Assembly: GCA_041481895.1 (NCBI GenBank)
Contig: JBGPCQ010000086.1
Coordinates: 1 to 12,588 of the forward strand
From: JAMPXD01 sp041481895
Lineage (GTDB): Bacteria; Desulfobacterota; Desulfuromonadia; Geobacterales; Geobacteraceae
DNA length: 12,588 bases
Direction of reading: 5' to 3'
In this document: in pieces, positions 1 through 7,124 of the stretch
Position numbering within the stretch: position 1 is the stretch's first letter
How the letters are laid out: each line of letters starts with the position of its first letter
The notes under the pieces: generated by a model
The model's input: only the letters and a program-made list of their open reading frames with translations
Told to the model about the DNA's origin: nothing
Database searches by the model: none
Position numbers and translations under genes: made by a program

Positions 1-875
1 ACCGGGCAGCTCACCACGTTCTTGATCCGGGCCGCCAGCGGCAGGTTGTACGCTTCCATCTCGCGCCGATCGATCCCCTGGCGGACCGGGGTCCGGTCTC
101 CCGAGGCGGGGGTTCCGCCGCTCACTTCGATGCCGTCCACCCCTTCTTCATCGAGCATCCGGGCGACAATCAGCGCATCGTCACTATCGAGCCCGCCTTC
201 CAGGTTGTCGGACCCGTTGAGCTTGACCAGCACGGGAAAGTCCCTCCCCACCGCCTGCCTGACAGAACTGTAGACTTCCAGGAGGAAGCGGCTCCGGTTC
301 TCGACGCTCCCCCCGTAGTCGTCGGTCCTCCTGTTGGTGAGCGGCGAGAGGAACTGGTTGATCAGGTAGCCATGGGCCGCATGGAGCTGTACTGCGTCGA
401 AGCCGTATTCCCGGGCGCGGGTCGCGCCTGCGGAGAACAGGGAGACCAGGGTTGTTATGTCGCCGACGGACAATGCAGCGGGGAGTTCCGGAAACTGCTT
501 TACTTCCACTGCCGAAGGGGCTACCGGCCGGCAGCCGATGGTTTTTGCCGAGGTCTGCCCACCGCAGTGGACGAGCTGGAGGCAGATTTTTCCCCCTTCC
601 CCGTGCACGGCCCGGGTCAGAGCCCGCATTTCGTCTGCGAAGCTGTCGGTATGTATCCCCATCTGTCCGGGAAGCTGTTTGCCGTCGGGGCGGATGAACG
701 TGTAGCCGGTAATGATCAGCCCGACGCCCCCCTTAGCCAGGTTGGCATAGAATACGGCGAGCTTCGCCGTGGGCCGTCCGTCCTCTTCGCACATTCCTTC
801 CCAGGTGGCGGAGCGGACCAGCCGGTTGGCGAGGGGCATGGTATGGATCCGGGCTTCGTCAAAAACTTTTCTCAT
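1..875 (-). CDS. NADH:flavin oxidoreductase, Old Yellow Enzyme family (partial, C-terminus outside window)
   Basis: The frame runs off the left edge, so only the first 291 residues are visible. It starts at ATG 875-873, preceded by an AGGAGAGG ribosome binding site. The product begins MRKVFDEARIHTMPLANRLV, typical of the FMN-binding TIM barrel of the Old Yellow Enzyme family. The diagnostic segment follows: H165-A-A-H168 (substrate-binding pair), then GYLINQFLSP, and further on RTDDYGGSVENRSRF. These enzymes reduce activated C=C bonds with NAD(P)H and FMN. The visible part cannot show whether it is a short OYE of about 350-400 residues or a long 2,4-dienoyl-CoA reductase type with a C-terminal 4Fe-4S and FAD/NAD domain. 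No signal peptide is seen, so it should be cytoplasmic. It lies downstream of pyk on the same strand, with a hairpin between them. The family is certain; the substrate is unknown. Confidence 0.93.
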   Translation of the reverse strand, partial: MRKVFDEARIHTMPLANRLVRSATWEGMCEEDGRPTAKLAVFYANLAKGGVGLIITGYTFIRPDGKQLPGQMGIHTDSFADEMRALTRAVHGEGGKICLQLVHCGGQTSAKTIGCRPVAPSAVEVKQFPELPAALSVGDITTLVSLFSAGATRAREYGFDAVQLHAAHGYLINQFLSPLTNRRTDDYGGSVENRSRFLLEVYSSVRQAVGRDFPVLVKLNGSDNLEGGLDSDDALIVARMLDEEGVDGIEVSGGTPASGDRTPVRQGIDRREMEAYNLPLAARIKNVVSCP

Positions 876-911
876 AGACCTCTCCTGAAGCAGCGCGGGA
901 GTCTGACGTGC

Positions 912-949
912 GGAAGCGCTGAAGAAAAGGTTTTATCTTCAGCGCTTCC
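912..949 (-). terminator. hairpin after pyk, probable transcription terminator
   Basis: A perfect 14-bp inverted repeat (912-925 with 936-949) has a 10-nt loop and lies 6 bp past the pyk stop codon. On the minus strand it separates pyk from the oxidoreductase gene. The position and stem strength suggest termination or 3'-end protection. No T-tract follows the stem; the only T-rich stretch is in the loop. Factor-independent termination is therefore not assured. Its sequence resembles the htpX terminator at 8659-8705. Confidence 0.6.
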
Positions 950-955
950 AGCAGC

Positions 956-2398
956 TCAGCAGATTTCATAAAATACGCCGGTCCCCAGTTTGTGCACCTT
1001 CATCAGGTTGGTGGAGCCCCGGGCCTCTACCGGCACCCCTACGGTGATCACCACCACGTCGCCCCGTCTGAACCCGGAGCTGAGGAGGGTCTTCTCCACG
1101 GCGGCGATCTGCTGGTCGGTCCCTTCCACCGAACCGATGGGACAGGTCTGTACCCCCCAGGAGAGGGCGAGTCGCCGCGCGGTTTCCGGGAAAGGGGTGA
1201 AGGCGACGATCGGGATCTTGGGGCGGAACTTGGCGATGAGCCTGGCCGTGCTGCCCGACTGGGTGAATACTATCGCGGCCTTGGCCTTGAGCGCGAAGGC
1301 GGCCTGGCAGGCCGCTTCCGCCACCGCTTCGGATATGCTGCTGCTCTGCTTTTCCCGGGGCGGCGCCTTGCCGCTGAGTTCAGACCTCTCCACGTCGAGG
1401 GCGACCTTGACCATGGTTTTTACGGCCTCGACCGGGAACTGGCCGGAAGCGGTTTCGCCGGAGAGCATGACCGCATCGGTGCCGTCCAGGATGGCGTTGG
1501 CGACGTCCGATGTTTCCGCCCGGGTGGGACGCGGATGGTTGATCATCGATTCGAGCATCTGGGTGGCAGTGATCACCGGTTTTCCCGCGGCATTGCAGGC
1601 ACGGATGATTTTTTTCTGGATCAGCGGGACCTTTTCCGCGGCAATTTCCACCCCCAAGTCACCCCGCGCCACCATGACAGCGTCGGCGGACTTGAGAATC
1701 GCCTTGAAATTGCGGAGCGCCTCCGGTTTTTCGATCTTGGCTATCACCGGGATATTGAGCCCCCGTTCGAAAATGATCCGCTTCAGGTCGTCGACGTCCT
1801 CGCTTTTCCTGACGAAGGAGAGGGCAATGAAATCCACCCCCATCCCGAGACAGAACTCCAGGTCCACCCGATCCTTGTCGGTCAGGGAGGGGCTGGAAAC
1901 GTTGACACCGGGGAGGTTGATTCCTTTCAGGTCCTTGAGTATGCCCCCCTCGATAACCGTGCAGTGGACTATCCCGTCTGCAACGGAGAGGACCTTCAGC
2001 TCGATCAGGCCGTCGTCCATGAGGATCCGCGACCCCGGCTTCACGTCGTGGGGAAGCGCCCGGTAGATGGTGGAGATGAGCCCCGGCCTCCCCAGCAGGT
2101 CATCGGTGGTGATGTCGAGCAGGTCGCCCTTGACAAGGGGGAGTGCCCCGTTCTGCATCCGGCCGGTCCTGATTTTCGGCCCCTGGAGGTCGGCGAGGAT
2201 GGCGATCTGACGGCCCTGAGTGCGCGACTGACGGCGAATAGCGGCAATTGTTTCGCTTTTTGCTTCGTTGGAGCCGTGGGAAAAATTGAGTCGGAAAACA
2301 TCGACACCGGCATGGATGAGCCGTTCGATCATGTCGAAGGATGAGCTGGCCGGACCGAGGGTGGCGATGATCTTGGTCTTGCGGGATGATTTGGTCAT
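956..2398 (-). CDS. pyk: pyruvate kinase
   Basis: The 480-residue product has the usual length of bacterial pyruvate kinase, which converts phosphoenolpyruvate and ADP to pyruvate and ATP in glycolysis. The N-terminus carries TKIIATLGPAS and FRLNFSHG (R36, N38 and S40 at the ATP/PEP site). The barrel contains IAKIEKPEA (K221 and the metal ligand E223), MVARGDLGVE (metal ligand D247) and the signature region GKPVITATQMLESM followed by PTRAETSDVANAILDG. The lid/B domain lies at about 70-170 and the regulatory C domain from about residue 350. The start is ATG 2398-2396 with a weak AGGAT-type site upstream. A diheme cytochrome gene ends 58 bp upstream on the same strand, so the two may be cotranscribed. 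All catalytic motifs look intact. Confidence 0.98.
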   Translation of the reverse strand: MTKSSRKTKIIATLGPASSSFDMIERLIHAGVDVFRLNFSHGSNEAKSETIAAIRRQSRTQGRQIAILADLQGPKIRTGRMQNGALPLVKGDLLDITTDDLLGRPGLISTIYRALPHDVKPGSRILMDDGLIELKVLSVADGIVHCTVIEGGILKDLKGINLPGVNVSSPSLTDKDRVDLEFCLGMGVDFIALSFVRKSEDVDDLKRIIFERGLNIPVIAKIEKPEALRNFKAILKSADAVMVARGDLGVEIAAEKVPLIQKKIIRACNAAGKPVITATQMLESMINHPRPTRAETSDVANAILDGTDAVMLSGETASGQFPVEAVKTMVKVALDVERSELSGKAPPREKQSSSISEAVAEAACQAAFALKAKAAIVFTQSGSTARLIAKFRPKIPIVAFTPFPETARRLALSWGVQTCPIGSVEGTDQQIAAVEKTLLSSGFRRGDVVVITVGVPVEARGSTNLMKVHKLGTGVFYEIC

Positions 2399-2456
2399 TG
2401 TTATCCTATTATCAGGTTGCAGGCGGAAACGGGAGACGGAAAGTACGGTTCATCCT

Positions 2457-2795
2457 TCAATGGTGATGATAGCGTCCCTTCCTTTCCGTATGTTTGGAAT
2501 TGGGCGCCCTGTGGCATTCGAAGCAGGCCTGGTCTTGTTCTTTCCGGAGTTCGAGCGAAGATTCGGGTTTTGCCCCCTTGGGCATGGTGTACTGTTCAGT
2601 CTGGAAATAGAGCCGGTCGCGTTCATCGCTGAGAATCGGGGCCTGGTAGGTTACTTGCCAGTTGTGGCCGACCGGCACGGTGTGGCACTGGTCGCATCCC
2701 CCCGGCGGTGGTATGGCTCTCCAGGCGGTAAACATGGCGCAGCCTGTCGACAGGAAGAAGAGGATGGCAAGAAGGGGCATCAGGCGATTGATCAT
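2457..2795 (-). CDS. diheme c-type cytochrome, probable lipoprotein
   Basis: This 112-residue protein has two CxxCH heme-attachment motifs, C34-D-Q-C37-H38 and C91-F-E-C94-H95. The N-terminus is a short basic segment plus a hydrophobic stretch ending in FLSTGC, with C19 as the likely lipidated cysteine. The mature protein would then be a small periplasmic-facing or outer-membrane-anchored electron carrier. Further histidines (H44, H102, and a terminal run H110-H112) could serve as distal heme ligands. The ribosome binding site GGAG is 7 nt before the ATG. It lies upstream of pyk on the same strand, and its promoter should be in the divergent region to the right. I recognise no named family member; many small cytochromes of this build occur in metal-reducing Desulfuromonadia, where they feed extracellular or anaerobic respiration (established for the group, inferred here). 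Confidence 0.9.
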   Translation of the reverse strand: MINRLMPLLAILFFLSTGCAMFTAWRAIPPPGGCDQCHTVPVGHNWQVTYQAPILSDERDRLYFQTEQYTMPKGAKPESSLELRKEQDQACFECHRAPNSKHTERKGRYHHH

Positions 2796-2906
2796 GGGCA
2801 GACTCCTTGTTAACGTAACCGGGACGGGTATGGCCCAGTCTTCCTATCTTATCACATAGGGAGGGAAAAACAACAATGATGAATGTGTAACGATCCGGCT
2901 TTTTGA

Positions 2907-2936
2907 TTGCAACCTTATCCGGGCTTGATTTATAAA
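2907..2936 (+). promoter_or_regulatory. candidate sigma70-type promoter for the DNA glycosylase gene
   Basis: TTGCAA and TATAAA are separated by 18 bp; they match the consensus at four and five of six positions. The sequence lies 220 bp before the glycosylase ATG in a locally AT-richer stretch. Predicted from sequence only. Confidence 0.35.
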
Positions 2937-2957
2937 GGGGTTGCCGTAATTTCCAGG

Positions 2958-2997
2958 CAGTAGTTTCCATCCGGCAACTCCGGATGAGAAACTACTG
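2958..2997. other. long two-part hairpin in the glycosylase leader
   Basis: CAGTAGTTTC (2958-2967) pairs perfectly with GAAACTACTG (2988-2997). Inside it ATCCGG (2969-2974) pairs with CCGGAT (2980-2985) around a CAACT loop, leaving only a 1/2-nt internal bulge. Sixteen base pairs in 40 nt is unlikely by chance. No T-tract follows on either strand, so a simple terminator is not supported. It could be a structured leader, a protein-binding site or a small repeat. Confidence 0.6.
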
Positions 2998-3058
2998 GTT
3001 TCCGAATCGGGAAGAGGGGCTTTTTTGTCCTGGCAAGGAAATCAAGGGATTGCGCGGA

Positions 3059-3076
3059 GGCGTACGACCGTACGCC
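3059..3076. other. short GC-rich inverted repeat
   Basis: GGCGTAC (3059-3065) pairs with GTACGCC (3070-3076) around a GACC tetraloop. The flanks continue partial complementarity (TGCG before, GCA after). It lies about 80 bp before the glycosylase ATG and could be a regulator site or leader hairpin. Function unknown. Confidence 0.45.
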
Positions 3077-3155
3077 GCACAAGTAAGTCCGCAGATTGAC
3101 ACCGCCGGGGCGGAAAAGCACCCTTTCCGGACGGAAACTAGGTACCGGAAACAAG

Positions 3156-3797
3156 ATGAAAGAGACCCTTCTCCGTATATTCGACCTTCTCCTCGAACAG
3201 TACGGGCCGCTCGGCTGGTGGCCCGCGGATACCCCTTTCGAAATCTGCGTGGGAGCGATTCTGACCCAGAATACCAACTGGCTGAATGTGGAGAAGGCGA
3301 TCGCCAATCTCAAGAAGGAGGGGCTTTTGACCCCTCACGACCTGCGTGATCTCCCCCTGGAGCGGCTTGCTGCGGTTATAAGGCCTGCCGGGTTCTTCAA
3401 CGTGAAGAGTGTCCGGCTGAAGGGGTTCATCAACTGGCTGTATGACAGGTACGGCGGAAGCCTGGAACGGATGTTCAGTGCTGACTGGCGGGAACTAAGG
3501 GAGGAAATGCTCTCGGTGAAAGGGATTGGCCGGGAGACCGCAGATTCCATGCTCCTGTATGCGGGCCACAAGCCGACGTTCGTGGTGGACGCCTATACGG
3601 TCAGGCTTTTTTCACGCCTTGGCCTGGTCCGGGAAAACGGAGGATATGAAGAGGTCCGCTCACTGTTCATGGATAACCTCCCCGGAGATGCGGGGCTGTT
3701 TAACGAATACCATGCTCTCATCGTCCGCCACGGCAAGGAGCACTGCCGCAAAAAGCAGCGCTGCGCGGGGTGCGTCCTTCATTTTCTATGTCGTTAG
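3156..3797 (+). CDS. HhH-GPD DNA glycosylase, endonuclease III superfamily, MagIII-like
   Basis: The 213-residue product has the all-helical endonuclease III fold. FEICVGAILTQNT begins the conserved core, and VKGIGRETADSMLLYAG is the helix-hairpin-helix with the glycosylase loop. The catalytic aspartate follows in TFVVDAYTVRL. A C-terminal C-x5-C-x2-C-x5-C set should hold a 4Fe-4S cluster. In true endonuclease III the HhH reads GVGRKTAN, and its lysine gives the lyase reaction. Here that lysine is Glu (GIGRETAD), as in the monofunctional 3-methyladenine glycosylase III (MagIII) branch. The likely role is base excision of alkylated bases rather than oxidised pyrimidines; this is inferred. I chose ATG 3156 because the family domain begins at once; an upstream TTG at 3096 would add 20 unconserved-looking residues. 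The last 12 bp overlap the convergent REC-GGDEF gene. Confidence 0.85.
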   Translation: MKETLLRIFDLLLEQYGPLGWWPADTPFEICVGAILTQNTNWLNVEKAIANLKKEGLLTPHDLRDLPLERLAAVIRPAGFFNVKSVRLKGFINWLYDRYGGSLERMFSADWRELREEMLSVKGIGRETADSMLLYAGHKPTFVVDAYTVRLFSRLGLVRENGGYEEVRSLFMDNLPGDAGLFNEYHALIVRHGKEHCRKKQRCAGCVLHFLCR

Positions 3798-4712
3798 TTT
3801 CATCTTTTCGATCCGGTTGCGCCCGTTCTGCTTGGCACGGTAGAGAGCGTCATCCGCTGCCTTGATCAATGCATCAACGGAACTTATGTGGGGCGACGGC
3901 AAGGCGGCAAGCCCCTGGCTGATGGTGACGGCAAGGTTTTCCATGGGCGAGGGAAAGGTAATCTGATGAACCGACTGCCGCAGACGTTCCGCCACCGCAC
4001 AGCCATACTGCAGGGGGGTATCGGGAAGGACCATCGCAAATTCCTCGCCGCCGTAGCGCGCTGCCATGTCATAACGGCGCAGCTCCACCTGGAGCGTTTC
4101 GGCAATTGCAGCAAGGACCATATCGCCGTTTTGATGGCCGTAGGTGTCGTTGACGAGCTTGAAATGATCGACGTCGATCAGCACCAGGCAGAGGTCTCCC
4201 TTCTTGCGCAGTGACCGGTGGAACTCCATTGCCAGTTCGTCCATCATGTAGCGGCGGTTGTACAGGTGGGTCAGGTGGTCGGTAATGGAGAGTTCCTTGA
4301 GGAGATCATTGGTTTTCCGCATGTCGTCCTGAAGGGCCTTGATATTCAGCTGCACCATGATCCTGGCGATCAGTTCTCCGCTGTCGAATGGCTTGGTTAT
4401 GTAATCGCGCGCTCCGTTCCTCAGTCCCTTGATCTTTGCTTTGCTTTCTCCCCGGTCCGACAGGATGATGACCGGGATATGCTGGAACTCCTCTTTTTTC
4501 TTGACGGCCGCAAGGAACTGGAAGCCGTCCATGTTGGGCATCAGCAGATCGCAGAGGACCAGGTCAATCGGGGTAGTGGCGAGGATCTTCAATCCCTCGA
4601 TCCCGTCGCGCGCTTCGTAACAGTTGTCGAACAGGTCTACCGAAGTGAGTGTTGCCACGAGTTGGGCGCGGACAGTTTTTGAATCTTCCACGATAAGAAT
4701 ATTGGATGCCAT
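3786..4712 (-). CDS. response regulator with GGDEF output (diguanylate cyclase), downstream copy
   Basis: This 308-residue protein has an N-terminal receiver domain (about 1-122) joined by a helical linker (about 122-145) to a GGDEF domain (about 145-308). The receiver has acidic residues E9 and D10, phosphoacceptor D55 (LVLCDLLMP), S85 and K107. The output domain has an intact GGEEF at 221-225, and an RxxD inhibitory site (R212-D215) five residues before it. It should make c-di-GMP when phosphorylated and be feedback-inhibited. The layout recalls WspR. It is the second of two tandem paralogues, 87 bp after the upstream copy, with a weak AGGAT site before the ATG. No cognate histidine kinase is in the window. 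Its 3' end overlaps the convergent DNA glycosylase gene. Confidence 0.95.
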   Translation of the reverse strand: MASNILIVEDSKTVRAQLVATLTSVDLFDNCYEARDGIEGLKILATTPIDLVLCDLLMPNMDGFQFLAAVKKKEEFQHIPVIILSDRGESKAKIKGLRNGARDYITKPFDSGELIARIMVQLNIKALQDDMRKTNDLLKELSITDHLTHLYNRRYMMDELAMEFHRSLRKKGDLCLVLIDVDHFKLVNDTYGHQNGDMVLAAIAETLQVELRRYDMAARYGGEEFAMVLPDTPLQYGCAVAERLRQSVHQITFPSPMENLAVTISQGLAALPSPHISSVDALIKAADDALYRAKQNGRNRIEKMKLTT

Positions 4713-4799
4713 AGATGTCGATCCTGAGCAGCAAATTTATCTGGCAACTGTTTGAATCGGGGAACGAACTGCTGCCTGCACATAGTAAGCAGGAGGGGA

Positions 4800-5729
4800 T
4801 TACCCATCTTTTCCCGCCATTGCCCTGACCTGGTTTCTCCCCCCGGCTTTAGCCCGGTAGAGAGCATTGTCAGCCTCACTGATCAGATCGTAAACCGAAG
4901 TTATTCGTTCCGCCGGAAAGGCCGACACTCCCAGGCTGACCGTGACCCTGTATCCTTCCATGGGGTGGGGGAGGACCATCTTCTCGACTGCCGCCCGCAG
5001 ACGCTCGACAACGGCAAACCCTTCGTCAGTGGAGGTCTCGGGGAGGAGGAGTATGAACTCTTCACCACCGTAGCGGGCGATAATATCATAGCGGCGCAGC
5101 TCTCCCTGGATGACGGCGGCCAGCGCAATCAGCACCAGGTCTCCCTGAGGGTGGCCGAACCTGTCATTGATCCTCTTGAAGTGGTCGATATCCAGCAGGG
5201 CAAGGGTGAAGGGCGCATGTTTGCGCTGGGCCCTCTGGAACTCCTTTTCCAGGGCTTCCATGAAGTAGCGCCGGTTGAAAATGCCGGTGAGGGGATCGGT
5301 GTTGGAGAGCTCCAGGAGGAGCTGGTTGGAACGTCTGAGCGCATCCTGGAGCGTCTTGATCTTGAGCTGGACCTTGACCCGGGCCGCAAGTTCGCCGGGA
5401 TCGAACGGTTTGGTTACATAGTCGCAGGCCCCATGGTCGAGACCCTTGATCTTCATCTCCCGGTCTCCCCTGCCGGTCAGCATGATAACCGGTATATCTT
5501 TAAATTCCTCCCGGGTCTGCATCATGGCGATAAATTTGAAGCCGTCCATGCGGGGCATTTCCACATCGCAGATAATGAGATCGGCCTTGTTTTCCAAGAG
5601 GGACTTTAATCCGTCGATGCCGTCCGCCGCCTCCCGGTAGTCGTCGAACAGGGCTATCTCCTTCAGGAACTGGACAATCTCCTGCCTTACCGTCTTGGAA
5701 TCGTCGATGATGAGGATGCTCGTTGCCAT
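4800..5729 (-). CDS. response regulator with GGDEF output (diguanylate cyclase), upstream copy
   Basis: This 309-residue protein is collinear with the neighbouring paralogue. The receiver domain has D9/D10, phosphoacceptor D55 (LIICDVEMP), T85 and K107; a helical linker follows, then a GGDEF domain with GGEEF at 221-225. The inhibitory RxxD (RRYD) sits five residues before the GGEEF. All catalytic and receiver residues are present, so it should be an active, phosphorylation-controlled diguanylate cyclase. The start ATG lies 6 bp after the Nudix stop codon, and its GAGG ribosome binding site overlaps that TGA, which suggests translational coupling. The two copies look like an old tandem duplication: length and motif spacing are kept, while much of the sequence has diverged. 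The input signal is unknown. Confidence 0.96.
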   Translation of the reverse strand: MATSILIIDDSKTVRQEIVQFLKEIALFDDYREAADGIDGLKSLLENKADLIICDVEMPRMDGFKFIAMMQTREEFKDIPVIMLTGRGDREMKIKGLDHGACDYVTKPFDPGELAARVKVQLKIKTLQDALRRSNQLLLELSNTDPLTGIFNRRYFMEALEKEFQRAQRKHAPFTLALLDIDHFKRINDRFGHPQGDLVLIALAAVIQGELRRYDIIARYGGEEFILLLPETSTDEGFAVVERLRAAVEKMVLPHPMEGYRVTVSLGVSAFPAERITSVYDLISEADNALYRAKAGGRNQVRAMAGKDG

Positions 5730-5735
5730 GGTGCC

Positions 5736-6299
5736 TCATTTCCCCGGGAATACGAGATCGAGAAACTGCTTGAGGATCGCCGCGGTGAGACCCCAGATCT
5801 CGTCGTCTCCATAGGTGTAGAAACAGACCGGGTGGCTGCGCCCCTTCCAGCTCCAATCCTCGACCCTGAAGATCTCCGGGCGGAGCAGGTGGGCGAGGGG
5901 GACCTCGATGATCCGTTCAATCTCTGCCGGGTTGATGCGGAACCGGTAATCGTCGGGCAGCAGACCGACGTACGGGGTCACGCAGAAATCGTGAATGGAG
6001 TAGAAGTCATCGAGCATCCCGAGGATTTCCAGATCGGCAGGCTCGATGCCGACTTCTTCACGGGTTTCCCGGAGGGCGGTTTCCCGCATGTCGCGGTCTT
6101 CCGGGTGGCGCACCCCGCCCGGGAATGAAATCTCTCCCCGGTGATGGTGGAGGTGTTCGGTCCTCTTGGTGAAGAGGACGTGGCGTACTCCCTCCTTCCG
6201 GTAGAGGGGGAGGAGAACAGCCGCAGGGACCGGGCCGGGTGTCATGGAGATGCGCTCATGGGCGGCAAGTGCGGTTTTGATTCTATCCGTCAAGTCCAT
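5736..6299 (-). CDS. Nudix hydrolase, CoA pyrophosphatase type
   Basis: The 187-residue protein carries the CoA-specific signature LFTKRTEHLHHHRGEISFPG immediately before the Nudix box, which continues with DRDMRETALRETREEVGIE. The FPGG...D...TALRE..EEVGI pattern is that of NudL/YeaB-type enzymes. These split CoA and acyl-CoA into 3',5'-ADP and (acyl-)phosphopantetheine with Mg2+ or Mn2+ bound by the REXXEE glutamates. The role is probably CoA turnover or removal of damaged CoA. No signal peptide is seen. The start ATG 6299-6297 lacks a clear Shine-Dalgarno and follows an AT-rich 46-bp gap after rpe. It is translationally coupled to the following REC-GGDEF gene. An internal ATG at residue 19 is a less likely start because the N-terminal helix is normal for the family. 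Confidence 0.9.
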   Translation of the reverse strand: MDLTDRIKTALAAHERISMTPGPVPAAVLLPLYRKEGVRHVLFTKRTEHLHHHRGEISFPGGVRHPEDRDMRETALRETREEVGIEPADLEILGMLDDFYSIHDFCVTPYVGLLPDDYRFRINPAEIERIIEVPLAHLLRPEIFRVEDWSWKGRSHPVCFYTYGDDEIWGLTAAILKQFLDLVFPGK

Positions 6300-6345
6300 A
6301 AATAATAAAGTTATGAATTATGGGTTAAATAACTCAAAACTGCCT

Positions 6346-7011
6346 TTAAAGTACCGGTTCCTTCGCCCGCTTCTTGAGTTCCGTAATGGTGGCGGCGTAA
6401 TCCTTGCTGCCGAAAACAGCGCTTCCCGCAACGAAAACGTCCGCGCCGGCATGGGATATTCGCTCGATGTTCTCTATCTTCACGCCGCCGTCCACTTCGA
6501 GTTCCGCCTCCAGTCCCCGCTTGTCGAGCATCGCCCGGAGCGCATGGATCTTGGGGAGGCATGCCTCGATGAAAGACTGACCGCCGAAACCGGGGTTGAC
6601 GGTCATGAGGAGCACCAGGTCGAGATCCTCCAGGATGTAGTCGAGGAGATGGAGGGACGTTGCCGGATTGAGGGAAACCCCGGCCTTTTTCCCGAAGGAC
6701 TTTACGAGCTGAACGGTCCGGTGGAGGTGGTTGGTCGCTTCGGCGTGGACGACGATGATGTCTGCCCCGGCGTTGGCGAAATCGGGTATGTAGAGGTCGG
6801 GGTTCTCGATCATGAGGTGGACATCGAGCGGCAGGTCGGTCACCTTTCTGACAGCCTCGACCAGAAGGGGGCCGATGGTGATGTTCGGCACAAAATGGCC
6901 ATCCATGACATCCAGATGGATATAATCGGCGCCTGCCGCGGCAACGGCCCGCACCTCGTCACCCAGACGGGAGAAATCCGCCGAGAGGATGGATGGCGCA
7001 ATTTTTTTCAT
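6346..7011 (-). CDS. rpe: ribulose-phosphate 3-epimerase
   Basis: The 221-residue protein interconverts ribulose 5-phosphate and xylulose 5-phosphate in the pentose phosphate pathway. It has the full family pattern on a TIM barrel: KIAPSILSADF at the N-terminus, YIHLDVMDGHFVPN (metal ligand and catalytic Asp), LDVHLMIENP, TVNPGFGGQSF, and LEVDGGV with the second catalytic Asp, then VAGSAVFG at the phosphate site. Length is typical. The start has a strong GGAGG site four nucleotides before the ATG. It lies 113 bp after rsmB and 46 bp before the Nudix gene, all on the minus strand, so an operon is likely. Confidence 0.98.
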   Translation of the reverse strand: MKKIAPSILSADFSRLGDEVRAVAAAGADYIHLDVMDGHFVPNITIGPLLVEAVRKVTDLPLDVHLMIENPDLYIPDFANAGADIIVVHAEATNHLHRTVQLVKSFGKKAGVSLNPATSLHLLDYILEDLDLVLLMTVNPGFGGQSFIEACLPKIHALRAMLDKRGLEAELEVDGGVKIENIERISHAGADVFVAGSAVFGSKDYAATITELKKRAKEPVL

Positions 7012-7124
7012 GTTTCCTCCAAATGGCTTTTTGTCTGTTTCTCCACGAAACTTTGCCTGTCCAAACGGATTCGGAAAAAGCTCCAGATGCCACGCGACGA
7101 AGGGTAACGCCGCAGATGGACTTT

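Larger units (their letters stand above)
2796..3155. other. divergent intergenic region with promoter candidate and two hairpins
   Basis: This 360-bp gap separates the cytochrome gene (minus) from the DNA glycosylase gene (plus). No convincing coding frame is seen. It holds a plus-strand promoter-like pair (TTGCAA 2907-2912, 18-bp spacer, TATAAA 2931-2936) and two strong inverted repeats (2958-2997 and 3059-3076), listed separately. The region after the promoter would form a leader of about 210 nt. I recognise no known riboswitch class in it. Confidence 0.6.

Noticed and set aside
372..971. Plus-strand open frame of 199 codons opposite the flavin oxidoreductase
   Set aside because: It is antisense to a clear OYE-family frame and runs through the pyk terminator hairpin.
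992..2344. Long plus-strand open frame of 450 codons opposite pyruvate kinase
   Set aside because: It is antisense to a complete pyk with all family motifs and has the composition of a GC-rich shadow frame; no family features.
2941..3155. A c-di-GMP (GEMM) riboswitch in the glycosylase leader
   Set aside because: Considered because such riboswitches are common in Geobacter relatives and hairpins are present, but I could not find the conserved GEMM core or its tetraloop/receptor pattern.
2930..3313. Minus-strand open frame of 127 codons across the glycosylase leader
   Set aside because: It overlaps the start of the glycosylase on the other strand, passes through both hairpins, and has no family features or good start signal.
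7012..7124. A small gene or repeat between rsmB and rpe
   Set aside because: The 113-bp gap has no good reading frame and no clear inverted or direct repeat; only the rpe ribosome binding site is certain.
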